The translations under genes and the position numbers were made by a program. Positions 48,859 through 58,928 of a DNA stretch of 64,000 bases are shown here, piece after piece; position 1 is the first letter of the stretch; each line of letters starts with the position of its first letter. The stretch is taken from assembly GCA_947650285.1 (NCBI GenBank), contig CANTFL010001422.1, positions 32,986 to 96,985 of the forward strand, given 5' to 3'. The notes below the pieces were generated by a model. It was not told where the DNA came from, made no database searches, and worked only from the letters and a program-made list of their open reading frames with translations. This stretch comes from Hyaloperonospora brassicae (taxonomy: Eukaryota; Oomycota; Peronosporomycetes; Peronosporales; Peronosporaceae).

Positions 48859-48875
48859 GGTTCTGAGCCCAATGG
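48859..48875 (+). promoter_or_regulatory. copia-2 primer-binding site (half-tRNA type)
   Basis: GGTTCTGAGCCCAATGG directly after the LTR matches the copia-1 primer site GGTTATGAGCCCAAGAG except for a few bases, so it corresponds to the same initiator-tRNA anticodon arm. The A to C change would hit the anticodon CAT. Confidence 0.75.
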
Positions 48876-50724
48876 GGGACGACGAGTTCGTGAATCTCGT
48901 CGAACGTGGAGCTACGGCGTCGATGGCGAGGTGTCGCAATAGTCATGACGCTGCGCAGACACCGCCGGCTGGGTCAAGCGACAACTGTGGCGAAGGCATG
49001 CAGCTGGAGCTTGCTATCGTGACGGAGCAACGGGCTGTTATGGTCACATGGTTTGGAAAAATAGCTCCAACGAAAGACACTCGAACTGCCACGTATATCC
49101 AGTCAGACGTTCGGACCGATCGACACGACAAAGTCAAGAGCGATCGTGTCGGCACCGAGAGCAACAGCGACGTTCCGGTCACCATCTATGCGCATGACGC
49201 GAGTACGTCCGATGGAGGTCGATAATTTTCATACATGTTTGGTACGAAGTTTTGAGTACGCGACGCGAGCGTCAGGGCAGAACGTCCTGCACCGCGACGA
49301 GAATAGTAGTAACACTTTCATAAATTCGCCGAAGCGCGTGAAGGTCTGCCAGCGGTCGCAAAAGCTCAAGGCATGCAGCTAAGAGCAGCGGCAGAAGCAC
49401 ATGAAAAGCAGCGACCGGAGGAGCTGACGCAATAAGAATAGCGCAAAGGAAGCTGAAGCAAGTTAAACGCTAACTACAGAGCGAAGCCAAACTACATTTA
49501 CGACGGCAAGAGGCGCTGTAAGCGCAAGCAGAATTGCAACGTCGCGAGATACCGCAATTTTAAGCTCGACATTGACAAGAAAAAAGAGCCAAGCTGAATT
49601 TGCAGCATGAGCGACAGGCTCAGGCCGTTCACAAAAGAGAGCAGATCCTGTATCGGCGGAAGCAAGAGTTTGTGAGCGAATAAGACCTGCTGCAAATCCT
49701 GCGAAAGACGGGCAATGCGCTCGGGAAGCAGCACTCAGTAAAGAAGCACGGCATGTGCCGACCGAGCAGCAAGGTCGAGGAGATAGAATCATCGAAGAAG
49801 CGCAACGCATCGGTGAAAAGCAAGCAAATGCCGGACGAGCCTGGCAACAAGTGCAGTTAAATCCAGCTGAAGTCAATGACCGCGTACGTGAAGCAAAAGA
49901 ACGAGTTTACACGTGAGCAACGCGTGAAGCAGCGGCACGGGCAGCGACCGTCAACACGATATCGCAACTGAAGCTGCCGACAGCGAGCATAGTGGTCGTG
50001 CAGGCCGGCGGTGGGACGAAGATCAGGCTTGCCAAGGACGCGAAGTTATACATTCGTGAGTTTAATTGAAAAGAGCTGCACAAAGCACTCGTGTCGGCTT
50101 TCGGCACTAGGGCTGTACGCTTTGCGAAGAGCTCAAATGGTTCAAGAGGCGTGTGGTCACCTATGAATAGTGAAGTACAATGTCCCGAAGCCAGGATTGT
50201 GCTTGTGCGGCAAAGCCAGAGTTCTTGCACGCCTTGCGAGACGAGTGGTGGTCGACGGGGAAGATACCCACGTATGCGATGGAGGAGATGGAGAGTGCGT
50301 TCTCTCGGACTTTTACGATCTTGAATGTCGCGGGGTTCATAATCGACGAAAGCAGACGGCCGATCCATGGCGTCTACCTTTACTTGACGGTAGTCAGAAA
50401 CGCGACGAGGGTTTAGAGCGTCGCTCGTCCCTGAGAGTATCGTGATGCATGCGATACCAGTTATGCGACCCGTGCGCGAAAGACAGTATGATTAAAAGAC
50501 GTCGGACTACGTCGTGCAGGCTTTGGGAACTAAGATTTGAGTCCAGACGCACGAGGAATGAGAGAAGCGAGCGCCACGACCTGCTGAGGTCGGCCGTAAC
50601 TGCAGAAGTGACAGCCGCACCAATAACCTACACGCGCATTTGTAATATCTGCAGCGTTGTCGAACACATAGCAAGCACGTGTCTGAGCAAAAAAAACGAT
50701 GAAGATGCGAATGGCGAGGTGTGA
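48872..50724 (+). pseudogene. gag: copia-2 gag remnant
   Basis: Starts at ATG 48,872 overlapping the primer site. The first frame is open to 49,225; beyond that frame changes and stops are frequent. A long Ala/Glu/Arg-rich, coiled-coil-like stretch lies at 49,400-49,920 (EEAQRIGEKQANAGRAWQQ). The C-terminal gag with KYNVPKPGLCLCGK (about 50,173) is followed by the zinc knuckle CNICSVVEHIASTC at about 50,643-50,684, a perfect C-x2-C-x4-H-x4-C. The coiled-coil N-terminal extension is longer than in copia-1 gag. Large antisense frames here (for example 49,463-49,876) are shadows. Confidence 0.7.
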
Positions 50725-50765
50725 TGGGGAAGATCTGACTGGTATGCAGAGACCTCACAAATGAT

Positions 50766-51140
50766 AATTGGATCGTCGATTCCGGAGCAAGCGCTTATCT
50801 GGGCAACAACAGCTCTATGCTGTTCGACTGACATGTGTACGACGGTCCGCATGACGTAAAGCTTCCTTATAAGAGGCAATAAAAGGCGATGCGCAAGAGA
50901 TAAGCGAGGATCAGAGTGTTGGTGGACGAGGAGACATTTTGGCTCGAGGTACGCGACGTGTGCTTTGCGCCGAAATTGGCCATCAACTTGATCTCGCTGG
51001 GCTCTTCGTGGCTTCAGGGATGCTAATTAACGAGCAAGAATAACAGGCATGCCGTTGTGAAGAACGACAGTATTGTGACGTAGATGCACATCAAGCACAG
51101 ATTCCTAGCCGTGGACCGCGGGAATTTGAGAAATGGCAAC
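50766..51140 (+). pseudogene. copia-2 protease remnant
   Basis: NWIVDSGASAYLGNNSSMLF encoded from 50,766 is the copia aspartic protease active site (DSGA). It is followed after a TGA by HVYDGPHDVKLPY and VLVDEETFWLEVRDVCFAPKLAINLISLGS, which is the rest of the protease and its flap-to-GAG-pre-integrase link. There are several in-frame stops. The active-site codons themselves are intact. Confidence 0.75.
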
Positions 51141-51289
51141 TGAGTGGTTTGGGATAAGTGATCATGAACGCGAATTAAGATTCTCAGCCGCTTGATACGA
51201 CGGTGCAAAGAGACAGTTTGATTTCCTCCTATCGCAGATGTGTTCACCGCAACCACGACGATGTTGAGCGTTTGGCAGAGATAGCGCGC

Positions 51290-52041
51290 GAATGGGATCG
51301 AGCTTACTGACCGCATTCGCAAGAACTGTATTGCATGCATAGAGATCAAGCAAACAAAAATTGCACAATCCGAGAACGACGCGGACTCAATCGACGTCGG
51401 CGAAGGAGTCATTGTTAGCGACCTAATAGGTCCGATTGTTTCCATTGACATTCGAAAAGATCGGTATGAGCTCAGTTATGTTGGTCTCATGTCAAACAAC
51501 GTTCTAGTGCTCGTCGTCAAGTAAAAAAACGAAGCGACTCAAAGTTCTAGCATTTCATGACGGTCTTATAACGACTATTCAACGTTTCTGTGCACGTTCT
51601 TTGGACGGAATGAGGAGGCGAGTTTCGGAACCTCGATTTCGTCTGCAAATATTGGCGTCGGTCGATAGACGACTAAGCGCAACAAGTCTGCATCAAACGG
51701 CAAAGATGGTAGAATGCACCACACCGTAATAAATATGCTTTGATTCATGATCTTTGTCAGCGGAACGACACTCGGCTACAAGAGATATGGAGCCATATAC
51801 GTCGCAAAAGTTTTAAGTCGTATGCCGACGCGCGTAAACAAGTAACGACAATCTTCGCTGATAGTTTCTACTTAGAAACTAGTGAGCGCGGCCGATGTCG
51901 TCGTGTTTGGGTCGCCGTGCCGCGTTTACACGACTCCGGCGAATGCGTCGCTAAGAAAGAGAGGAACCGAGCAGTGACCGCGGAAAAGAATGAAGAGACC
52001 AGTAAGTACCAATTATTGATACCGAGCAGGCTAGTCGTTGT
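51290..52041 (+). pseudogene. copia-2 integrase remnant, truncated by gypsy
   Basis: Contains CIEIKQTKIAQ (second half of the zinc finger) and GVIVSDLIGPIVS with the first core aspartate. Weaker traces of the catalytic-core middle (51,550-51,720) follow, then YALIHDLCQRNDTRLQEI, resembling the distal integrase/linker. The reading is cut at 52,041-52,046 by the gypsy 5' target duplication and resumes after 60,066. There are many stops. Confidence 0.65.
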
Positions 52042-52046
52042 CACTT
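52042..52046. repeat. target-site duplication CACTT, left
   Basis: Matches 60,062-60,066, defining the gypsy insertion point inside copia-2. Confidence 0.93.
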
Positions 52047-52455
52047 TGTAACGGAGCAGCCCGTCACATGGAATTGCCACTTTAAAGAAAGTGACAATAA
52101 AGAATATTAAGTTGAATATTCTTTGAACAATATCATCAAAGTGGTGATATTGATGGGTCGACCAAAGAGTCTGTTCATTGGTTGATATCTTGACGATATC
52201 AACCCACCAATCGCCGCAAGACGCGCGCAATGAGTGGTGAGTAGACGTAGTCATACATTCAGTTAGATTAGTATAATTAAGTTAAGTCAAACAGAGAGAC
52301 AGTGGTTAAAGACTGAATTATATATATAACAGTTCTACTTTTCCCTAAGACAGTGTTGCCTCTGTCTTACCTACCGCTTCCCCGGTTGCCTCGTGTACGC
52401 TTGTCGGTGCATGATACCCTTGCGTTAAGTTCACGCAAGGGTGTGCCCCGTTACA
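52047..52455 (+). repeat. gypsy 5' LTR
   Basis: 409 bp. Outer ends form an 8-bp inverted repeat TGTAACGG/CCGTTACA. Internal stems include AAAGAATATT/AATATTCTTT, GGTTGATAT/ATATCAACC and ACCCTTGCGT/ACGCAAGGGT. A TATATATA run at about 52,319-52,328 may be the TATA box. Confidence 0.97.
52316..52330 (+). promoter_or_regulatory. possible LTR TATA box
   Basis: AATTATATATATAAC lies roughly two-thirds into the LTR, where gypsy U3 promoters usually sit. The 3' LTR has the same run two bases longer. Confidence 0.4.
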
Positions 52456-52480
52456 CACCTGGTAGCACCTCGTAGTCCTT
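52456..52480 (+). promoter_or_regulatory. gypsy primer-binding site (tentative)
   Basis: The sequence after the LTR is CACCTGGTAGCACCTCGTAG. TGGTAGCA is the complement of a tRNA 3' end TGCTACCA, the usual kind of gypsy primer site. The specific tRNA was not determined. Confidence 0.5.
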
Positions 52481-52501
52481 CCAAGGACCACAGTATCCAA
52501 C

Positions 52502-53674
52502 ATGAACATGTTGGATGATGAAGAGACCTTTCACGCCACGCGTGAAGGGTTTAACCATTTGAGTGACATCGAATGGAGTGCGATAGAACGAATGAGTTCT
52601 ACCGTAGGCGAGTTCGCCATCAGCGCCATGTTGGAGTCTCTAGATAGAGACCAACAACATGCCGCTATCGCCAAGTTCATTCAAAATGAACTTGCCATCG
52701 AGAGGGAAAAAGTAGCCTTGCTTCACCAGCAAGGCTCTCAACAGGCCGAGCAGTTGAGAGAACTCGGTGCTCAACAGACGGAGCTGTTGAGACAGCAGCA
52801 ATTCCATGCTGCTGTGGGCGGGACGGCGCATGCGCGTCGTCCCGAAGTCATGAAAGTTGACATCTCCAAGTACAGTGGAGTCCCGGAGGACTCCCTGTTA
52901 CTATGGTTTGTCGAACTCGACAGAGCCCTAAGGGCTCGTCGCGTCGAAGATGAGCAAATGAAACTCACATTTGCTCAGACCCACTTGGCAGGGCGTGCCA
53001 AAACTTGGTCCCTGGGACTCGAGAGTAGCGACCCAAATGTGTTTAGGTCGCTAGATGACTTCAAGTCCCGGCTCAGACAAACGTTTGAGCCGCCACGGGC
53101 TGAGTTCAGGGCTCTTTCAGAGCTCCTGAAACTCAAGCAGGGTAAGCGTGATGTGCACGCTTACGCACAACATATACGACTCCTTGCGAGTAGTATAACT
53201 GCTAACCCAGTACATGAACACACGTTGATTACGGTGTTCATGCAAGGGCTCGCAGAAGGGCCCGTCAGGAGCCACCTGTTCCGCCTTGAGCTGAATGCGC
53301 TGGAAGAAGCGATATCAGCCGCGGAACAGGAAGACTTTAGCATGAGACAGGCTCATGCTAGCTCAAACTCTTACCGTCCACCGAGACGACAAGAGATCGG
53401 AGGTCCAGAACCAATGGACCTCTGCTATGTTGAGAGCGAGATACCTCGCTCTTCGAACAACAAGCGATTGCAGAGGTGCAATCGCTGTCAGAAGTTAGGG
53501 TACTACGCATACGAGTGTAGTGCTCCACTCCCAGTACCAAACAGTACTGAGCGAAATAGACGACCATTACCAAAAAGGGCAATGGGCGTGGGTCCAGCGC
53601 TGTTGCGGAACCGCAAAAGCGAGACGGACCATCAAAAAATGGTCGGGGTCAGTAGGGGCGGAGCGCCCTACTGA
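52502..53674 (+). CDS. gag: gypsy gag
   Basis: 390 codons from ATG 52,502, itself inside a perfect 8-bp stem (52,497-52,514). Glutamine-rich, coiled-coil-like stretch at residues 62-102. The retrotransposon gag domain is about 117-285 (KYSGVPEDSLLLWFVELDRAL, AKTWSLGL, FKSRLRQTFEPP, QGKRDVHAYAQ, FMQGLAEGPVRSHLF), and the C-terminal zinc knuckle is at 326-339. The knuckle reads CNRCQKLGYYAYEC, so the zinc-binding histidine is tyrosine (Y334), which should weaken RNA packaging. It overlaps the pol frame by about 150 bp; the pol frame lies at +1. An A-run at about 53,634-53,639 may have lost or gained a base relative to the ancestral gag end. Confidence 0.93.
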   Translation: MNMLDDEETFHATREGFNHLSDIEWSAIERMSSTVGEFAISAMLESLDRDQQHAAIAKFIQNELAIEREKVALLHQQGSQQAEQLRELGAQQTELLRQQQFHAAVGGTAHARRPEVMKVDISKYSGVPEDSLLLWFVELDRALRARRVEDEQMKLTFAQTHLAGRAKTWSLGLESSDPNVFRSLDDFKSRLRQTFEPPRAEFRALSELLKLKQGKRDVHAYAQHIRLLASSITANPVHEHTLITVFMQGLAEGPVRSHLFRLELNALEEAISAAEQEDFSMRQAHASSNSYRPPRRQEIGGPEPMDLCYVESEIPRSSNNKRLQRCNRCQKLGYYAYECSAPLPVPNSTERNRRPLPKRAMGVGPALLRNRKSETDHQKMVGVSRGGAPY

Positions 53675-54404
53675 TCCAGCAACCTCAAGAGAATTTGCAA
53701 ATCTCTTGACGAAAGTTGCTCCAGATACACAATCATTGTGTGTCTCTGCACCTGGTGATGACGTTTCGCTCATCACCTTGAAGTTGGAAGCGACAAATGA
53801 TTTGTCGCTTCGTGCCCTAGTAGACTGTGGGGCGTCGAACAACTTTGTTCGTCGCCAGTCACTAGAGGGTCGTAGGCTCAAGTTCGTTGAGCGCGACATT
53901 CCCCTCACAAGGATGACGGTGCGCCTTGCAACAGGCGCATCGATTACCGTTGAGAAACGTGTAGTAGGAATCCACTACACGTTAGAGGGCGAGCAGTACG
54001 ATGATGATTTCATCGTACTAGATCTGGATGACAAATTTGATGTCATCCTGGGATTACCTTGGCTCAGAAAGTACGAGCCAAGGGTGAGCTGGCAGCATCG
54101 ATCCGTGAAGATGCCTGCTACTTGTTCATCAGATGGCCATCTGATGAACATCTTGGAGCGTCCACAAGCGTGTGGATGTTCTGCGAGTGAGTGCGATGGC
54201 CTCACTTGCGGTACGGTCGTTTGCACGACTGCACAAGATCACAGTGTAGTTGATCACTACACTGTGGAGCAAGCTCCCGGCGGCTGTACAGAAGTACAGG
54301 CTGCGCCGAAGGTCCATCACTCGAATAAGTCGAGTGGACCAGGACATGGATGCATGCCTAGCGGGCAGCATCTTAGACAAAAGAAACTTGTTGCCTTCAA
54401 ATGA
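53520..54404 (+). CDS. pol: gypsy pol, protease region
   Basis: 294-codon frame at +1 to gag; homology proper begins near 53,670 (RPTDPATSREFANLL). The aspartic protease is at about residues 80-190: ALVDCGASNNFVRRQSL (D-C-G-A active site), VRLATGASI, DDDFIVLDLDDKFDVILGLPWL (the second hydrophobic-hydrophobic-GLPWL motif typical of gypsy proteases). The C-terminal third is a low-conservation Cys/His-rich linker. Ends at TGA 54,402-54,404, earlier than the expected continuation into RT. Confidence 0.9.
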   Translation: MLHSQYQTVLSEIDDHYQKGQWAWVQRCCGTAKARRTIKKWSGSVGAERPTDPATSREFANLLTKVAPDTQSLCVSAPGDDVSLITLKLEATNDLSLRALVDCGASNNFVRRQSLEGRRLKFVERDIPLTRMTVRLATGASITVEKRVVGIHYTLEGEQYDDDFIVLDLDDKFDVILGLPWLRKYEPRVSWQHRSVKMPATCSSDGHLMNILERPQACGCSASECDGLTCGTVVCTTAQDHSVVDHYTVEQAPGGCTEVQAAPKVHHSNKSSGPGHGCMPSGQHLRQKKLVAFK

Positions 54405-54461
54405 CAACATGGACATCCTAGGTCTACTGGAGAGTCGACCGTAGAGGATCGGTGCCTGACT

Positions 54462-55799
54462 GTGGTTGCACAGCCACAGTCGGAAGACGTCGAGGGAATA
54501 AGTCCCCACGTGATGGAGAAAGGAATTCCTCAAGAGTCACTTGCTGAGGGATCAGGCCCTCAGCAACCTGTGGAAGCAAGTTCCCAGGAAGAAACCGAGA
54601 CGTTGAACGTCTTGGTTAATGACGGATCAAGCGTAGGCGCTTATACGCTTGATCTGATTGTGCCTCCGAAGTTGACTTCGGAGATAACTTAGTTGCCAAC
54701 GCTAGAACCGAAACGGTTCTTGCGTGATCTGCGTAGTGACAAAGTCAAGCAGATCTGCATACTCGTCACGGAGGATGCGTATGTGGCCGATATTCGGTCG
54801 GCAACAGTATTTGCTGAGAACGAACGAGTTCTCAGCAGCTCATCGATGGACGAAAGTGTCCTCGATGAGAAGACTCGGATTGAGCGATACGCGTCCCAAT
54901 CCTGGGAGTCACTTCAGGCAAATCCTTTGTATAAGGATTTGATCGAATTCAGGGATGTATTCCCTGAATCCGTACCTTTCGAGTTGCCTAAGGACAAAGG
55001 CACTCGACACGAGATCGAGCTCAAACCGGGCTCGATGTACTGTGTCATGAAGCAGTGTCCACTGCCTCGTAAACAAGTACTAGCGATCGACAAGTTCTTT
55101 GCCGATCGCTTAGCAGCGGGCCATGTGAGGGAATCAACATCCCCTCACAGCTCTCCGACCTTCTGTGTGCGAAAGGCCACAGGAGGAGGGCGGATAGTGC
55201 ACGCATTCAACAAGTTGAATGCTGCAACGATACTGGCTCAGACGCCGATACCGAGAAAGGACGTCATCATAGATGGTATGTCAAAGAGTACCATCTCCTC
55301 GTCCATGGATCTGATGGAAGGGTTCTATCAGATCCTCATGCGTGAACGGCACATCCCGTTAACGGCAGAAAGTACCCCCAGCGGGATGATGTAGGAGTGG
55401 CTAGTGATGCCACAGGTGCTGAGTAATCCCCCTGCAACATTCAACAGATGTGTCACAAATCTGTTGAGACCGGTGCGAGACTTCGCACCGAGTGACTTCG
55501 ACGATGTGTTCGTCCATAGCCGGGCTATGGACGGGAAGATAGACGTTGAAGTTCACAGAACTCACGTTCGTCGGGTTCTTCAACTTATGCGCAAGCATAA
55601 GTTGTACGCCAACCTCAAGAAGTGTATCTTTGCGGCAAGCGAGATACCACTTCTTGGGTGCATCGTGGGGAAACACGGCGTACGCTCTGATCCCGATAAG
55701 ATCAAGGAGATCACCGACTGGCCAGTGCCAGTCGATGTCAAGGGACTGCGGAAGTTACTTATGCCAGCGGCGTACTTGCACAAGTACTCGCGCAACTAA
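54462..55799 (+). pseudogene. pol: gypsy pol, reverse transcriptase (broken)
   Basis: One phase continues through TAG 54,690-54,692, TAG 55,392-55,394 and TAA 55,797-55,799. RT blocks are LYKDLIEFRDVFPESVPFELP, KQCPLPRKQVLAIDKFFADRL, SPHSSPTFCVRKATGGGRIV, FNKLNAATILAQTPIPRKDV, and after the second TAG LLRPVRDFAPSDFDDVFVHS. The catalytic box is therefore DFDD instead of the usual YFDD (Y to D). Then come the LKKCIFAASEIPLLGCIVGK and DWPVPVDVKGLRKLL connection blocks. The TAG at 55,392 lies where a tryptophan is expected before EWLVMPQ. RT activity is not expected. Confidence 0.92.
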
Positions 55800-55948
55800 G
55801 CAGAAATAACGGTACATCTTTCTGGTTTACTCAAGAAAAATGTTAAGTGGCTAGGGCACGCTGAGTGCCAACGTCCCTTTGAGGGTATCAAGCGGAGCTT
55901 GATGCAGTCGCCGATCTTGGCGATTGCAGATCAGGACAGACCATTTCA

Positions 55949-57268
55949 GTGGTCTGTGACGCCAGCGATTTTGCGATCGGCTGTGCGTTAATGCAATTTG
56001 ATGCAGATGGCGCGGAGCGCGTCATCTGTTATCAGTCGCGTCAGCTGCAAGCAGCTGAGCTCAGTTACCCAGTGCATGACAAGGAACTCCTTGCCATGAA
56101 GTACTCACTGGCTAAGTATCGCGTCTATCTCCTCGGAGATAGACCTTTTGTTGTCTACACGGACCATGCATTACTACGCACGGCCGTAAACAGCCCACAC
56201 CTCTCGCAAAGGATGGCGAGGTGGCTGTCTTTCTTCGCGGAGTATCACTTCTCCGTGGAGTATAAACCAGGACGACTCAATGTCGTCGCTGATGCGCTTT
56301 CGCGCCGGCCCGATTTCGAGCCGGACGCGCAATCCAACAGTGAGGATAAGCCCACTGTTGCGACACTGAGATCAAGTGTTCCGTCGTCATGTTTACTTGA
56401 CGACGTACGAAAGACATACGCGGAAGATAAGGATCTTCTGCGATTAATGGATCATCTGTTGAATCCATCCAGTATATCCATGAGGGATTTACCGGCTTTG
56501 TACCGATCCTCGTCGTATCGGTATAGTACACGCAACGGATTGCTGTACTATACAGCTGTTGCCGGGGACACGCCTCGTGTCGTCGTCCCCACTCATAATG
56601 ATATGCGTTTATGCATCATGTATGAGTGTCACTATGCCCCAACAAGCGGCCATCGTGGTAGAGAAAAGACTTACCTCACGGTAAGTCGCGACTTTTACTG
56701 GCCCCGCCAGTATCAGTTTGTACGCAAGTACATACGTGCTTGCGAAGTTTGTCAACGGGTGAAGCCTAGACCTTCATCCCGTGCACCATTGCAACCTCTG
56801 CCTGTTCCGACAGAGTGCTGGCAGTCCGATTCAATGGACTTCGTCTTCGGGTTTCCCGAAGACGACCACAAGAATAATGGCATTCTTGTGTTCGTTGATC
56901 GGTTCAGCAAGATGGTGCATCTTGCTGCTGTACCCGAGTCGATCAAGGCTCAAGGTTGTGCTCGCGTCTTTATTGACTTGATCTTTCGACTCCACGGGTT
57001 GCCCCGTAAACTCGTATCCGACCGTAACCCTCGGTTCACGGCGGCATTTTGGCAAACCGTGTTCCGTTCTCTCGGAACACGATTAAAGATGTCTACTTCT
57101 GACCATCCGGAAACAGATGGTCAGACGGAACGTGCGAACCGTGTCCTCGAAGAGATCCTTCGAGGATATGTCCACTCTTTTTCGAGTTGGAGCGAATTCC
57201 CACTCATGGTGGAATTTGCCACAAATAATTCGGTACATGCCTCAACACAGCAACACCGTTTTACGTGA
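55949..57268 (+). CDS. pol: gypsy pol, RNase H and integrase
   Basis: 439 codons; in a different phase from RT because one base is missing near 55,946. RNase H has VCDASDFAIGCAL with D4, E46 (HDKELLAM) and D72 (YTDHALL). The integrase zinc finger is H228, H235, C265, C268; the catalytic core is D297 (SDSMDFVFG), D358 (LVSDRNPRF) and E394 (DGQTERANRV), spacing D-x60-D-x35-E. All catalytic residues are retained. The frame ends early at TGA 57,266-57,268 through a frameshift near 57,248; the neighbouring phase continues with FYVNGLRHPRVP-like sequence. No independent start codon; it is part of the polyprotein. Confidence 0.93.
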   Translation: MVCDASDFAIGCALMQFDADGAERVICYQSRQLQAAELSYPVHDKELLAMKYSLAKYRVYLLGDRPFVVYTDHALLRTAVNSPHLSQRMARWLSFFAEYHFSVEYKPGRLNVVADALSRRPDFEPDAQSNSEDKPTVATLRSSVPSSCLLDDVRKTYAEDKDLLRLMDHLLNPSSISMRDLPALYRSSSYRYSTRNGLLYYTAVAGDTPRVVVPTHNDMRLCIMYECHYAPTSGHRGREKTYLTVSRDFYWPRQYQFVRKYIRACEVCQRVKPRPSSRAPLQPLPVPTECWQSDSMDFVFGFPEDDHKNNGILVFVDRFSKMVHLAAVPESIKAQGCARVFIDLIFRLHGLPRKLVSDRNPRFTAAFWQTVFRSLGTRLKMSTSDHPETDGQTERANRVLEEILRGYVHSFSSWSEFPLMVEFATNNSVHASTQQHRFT

Positions 57269-57570
57269 ATGGTTTACGCCATCCACGTGTACCCGCCCTT
57301 CTAGAGTGTGACTCTTATATAAGGGGGGGTAGGGATTCGTTCGAGAAAAAACCATTTTGGCTCTTGCCCATTAAGTGTCGACGCTAACGCCGTCACGTAT
57401 GATGCCGATTTCGATCAGGTCGACATCGATGAAGAAAATCACCTCAATAATAGCGGCGACGCTATTACTGACTCGGATGATAATGACGATGCTGGTATAT
57501 TCAGCATCGTCAACGACTTTCCAGCGAGGAAGAAGACAACCTCGCTGAAGAAGAGAACAATCTCTTAGCA

Positions 57571-57990
57571 GTGCGCACGAATCGCACTGAAAGACAAAAC
57601 AAAGAGTCAGCAGAGAACTTCCTGCTGACTCGAGAGGCGATAGTCCGCTTCGTTCAAGACTCCATCGCAAATACGGTGGATCGTCAGAAACGGAACGCAG
57701 ACAAGAATGGAAGAGCAAATGTTCTTTCATTTAAGGTTAACGACCTAGTACTACTGTCTACGGTAAAATTACCTCGACATGCAGTCACTAGTGTCGGCAG
57801 TAGTAAACTACTGCCGAAATACATTGGGCCATTTCGTGTGTTGCACCGTAAAGGCAATGCATACACACTTGAATTGCCACGTAAGATGCGCGCGCATCCT
57901 ACTTTTTACGTGGGGAGGCTCAGGCTGTACTGTCAGTACGAGCCTTCTTCTTCCGATGAAGATAGCCCCCACGCTCAAGAACATCCATAA
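57571..57990 (+). pseudogene. pol: gypsy integrase C-terminal region
   Basis: 139-codon frame with AIVRFVQDSIANTVDRQKRNADKNG, FKVNDLVLLSTVKLP, SKLLPKYIGPFRVLHR and AHPTFYVGRLRLY. This is the GPF/Y-type module that follows the integrase core in gypsy elements (IGPF corresponds to GPF/Y). An acidic, poorly conserved stretch precedes it (57,370-57,570). Ends at TAA 57,988-57,990, with the same phase resuming toward the chromodomain. Confidence 0.88.
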
Positions 57991-58267
57991 AGTTCTTGCG
58001 CTCGCGCTCCAGACGATCCGTCTGGTCGCGTAGATAAGAGACCTCAGAACTCCAACAAGAGATCTCTCCGCGAGCTGTCGCCAGCTCGCCAACGAGGGAG
58101 CTGACGTCGCGCTCGACCTGCAGCTGCGAGACCGCATAATCGGCGCGATCCCTCGCCCGATCAGCCTCGCGATCCTTGCGGTTCTTCCGCACGGTATCAG
58201 TCAAAGCGTAGCGACGGTCGCGCTCGTGCGTCAAATCATCGCGCAACTCATCGATTGTGCGATCCAT
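57977..58267 (-). other. antisense frame with coiled-coil pattern
   Basis: Within a 275-codon minus-strand frame (58,747-57,920), residues about 161-257 show at least six consecutive heptads with hydrophobic a/d positions (VERDVSS LVGELAT ... WSSEVSY) and charged flanks (IDELRDDLTHERDRR). On the sense strand this interval is the linker between GPF/Y and chromodomain and contains stops. The upstream two-thirds of the antisense frame lies opposite the chromodomain and looks like a shadow. Not a recognised family; may be a captured host fragment or a by-product of the palindromic sequence. Confidence 0.4.
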
Positions 58268-58548
58268 CTCGTATGGGTCGAGATGGTGGGCCTGGGGTTC
58301 TGGAAGAGGTCTTTTCTCCTCCACCACATCCTTTGGTGGACTCGCACGGTGGTCAACGCTTTCTAGTGGAGCGTATTTTGAACCACCGTGATGATTCAGG
58401 ATCAAGGACGAGCTACCTCGTCCAGTGGAGGGGGTATCCATCTTCTTCGAACAGTTGGGAGCCCCACTCCCAGCTAATGATGGATGTGCCTGGTCTCGTC
58501 CACCAGTATGACCAGACTCATCCGATTGGTTCTGGGGCCCATCGGTAA
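58255..58548 (+). pseudogene. gypsy integrase chromodomain
   Basis: In the same phase as the GPF/Y module. Chromodomain at about 58,354-58,530: RFLVERILNHRDDSGSRTSY, then LVQWRGYPSSSNSWEP and LVHQYDQTHP, with the aromatic cage-type residues (W of VQWRGY, W of SWEP) present. Chromodomains at the integrase C-terminus direct chromovirus integration toward modified chromatin. It is cut off from the rest of pol by stops at 57,988 and around 58,100, so the targeting function is lost here. Fragment end at TGA 58,546. Confidence 0.9.
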
Positions 58549-58928
58549 ACACGCGCTTTTGGCGCATGTAGACGGATTGCAAATTTGCAATCGTGTCCCG
58601 CAATACACTCGGTATGTGTGCCCTTCCCCAGGGCGAACCTAAGGAGTACACATCCCTAGGTGCACGCTGCGAGTTGTCAACACAACTCGCACAAAGGTCT
58701 CCCCATGTGAGGCAAGGAATGTCTGTCTCACTCGACAAACAGTGCAACCGGTACCTAGCACCGGTTGATGTTCGCTTTTCAAACTTGAGGCGTAACGCCT
58801 CAAGTTTCTTAAGCCACCCTTCTCGTCCAAACTTCTTTACGTTTTGGACGAACGCGTTTCACGCAGCCAAAAGACTTGTCACGCTTTTGTTTGCCGTTGT
58901 ACCATCGATGTATAATGAAAACATCGAA

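Noticed and set aside
49463..49876. 137-codon minus-strand frame over copia-2 gag
   Set aside because: Antisense shadow of the Glu/Arg/Ala-rich gag stretch; Ala/Ser/Leu-rich composition without motifs.
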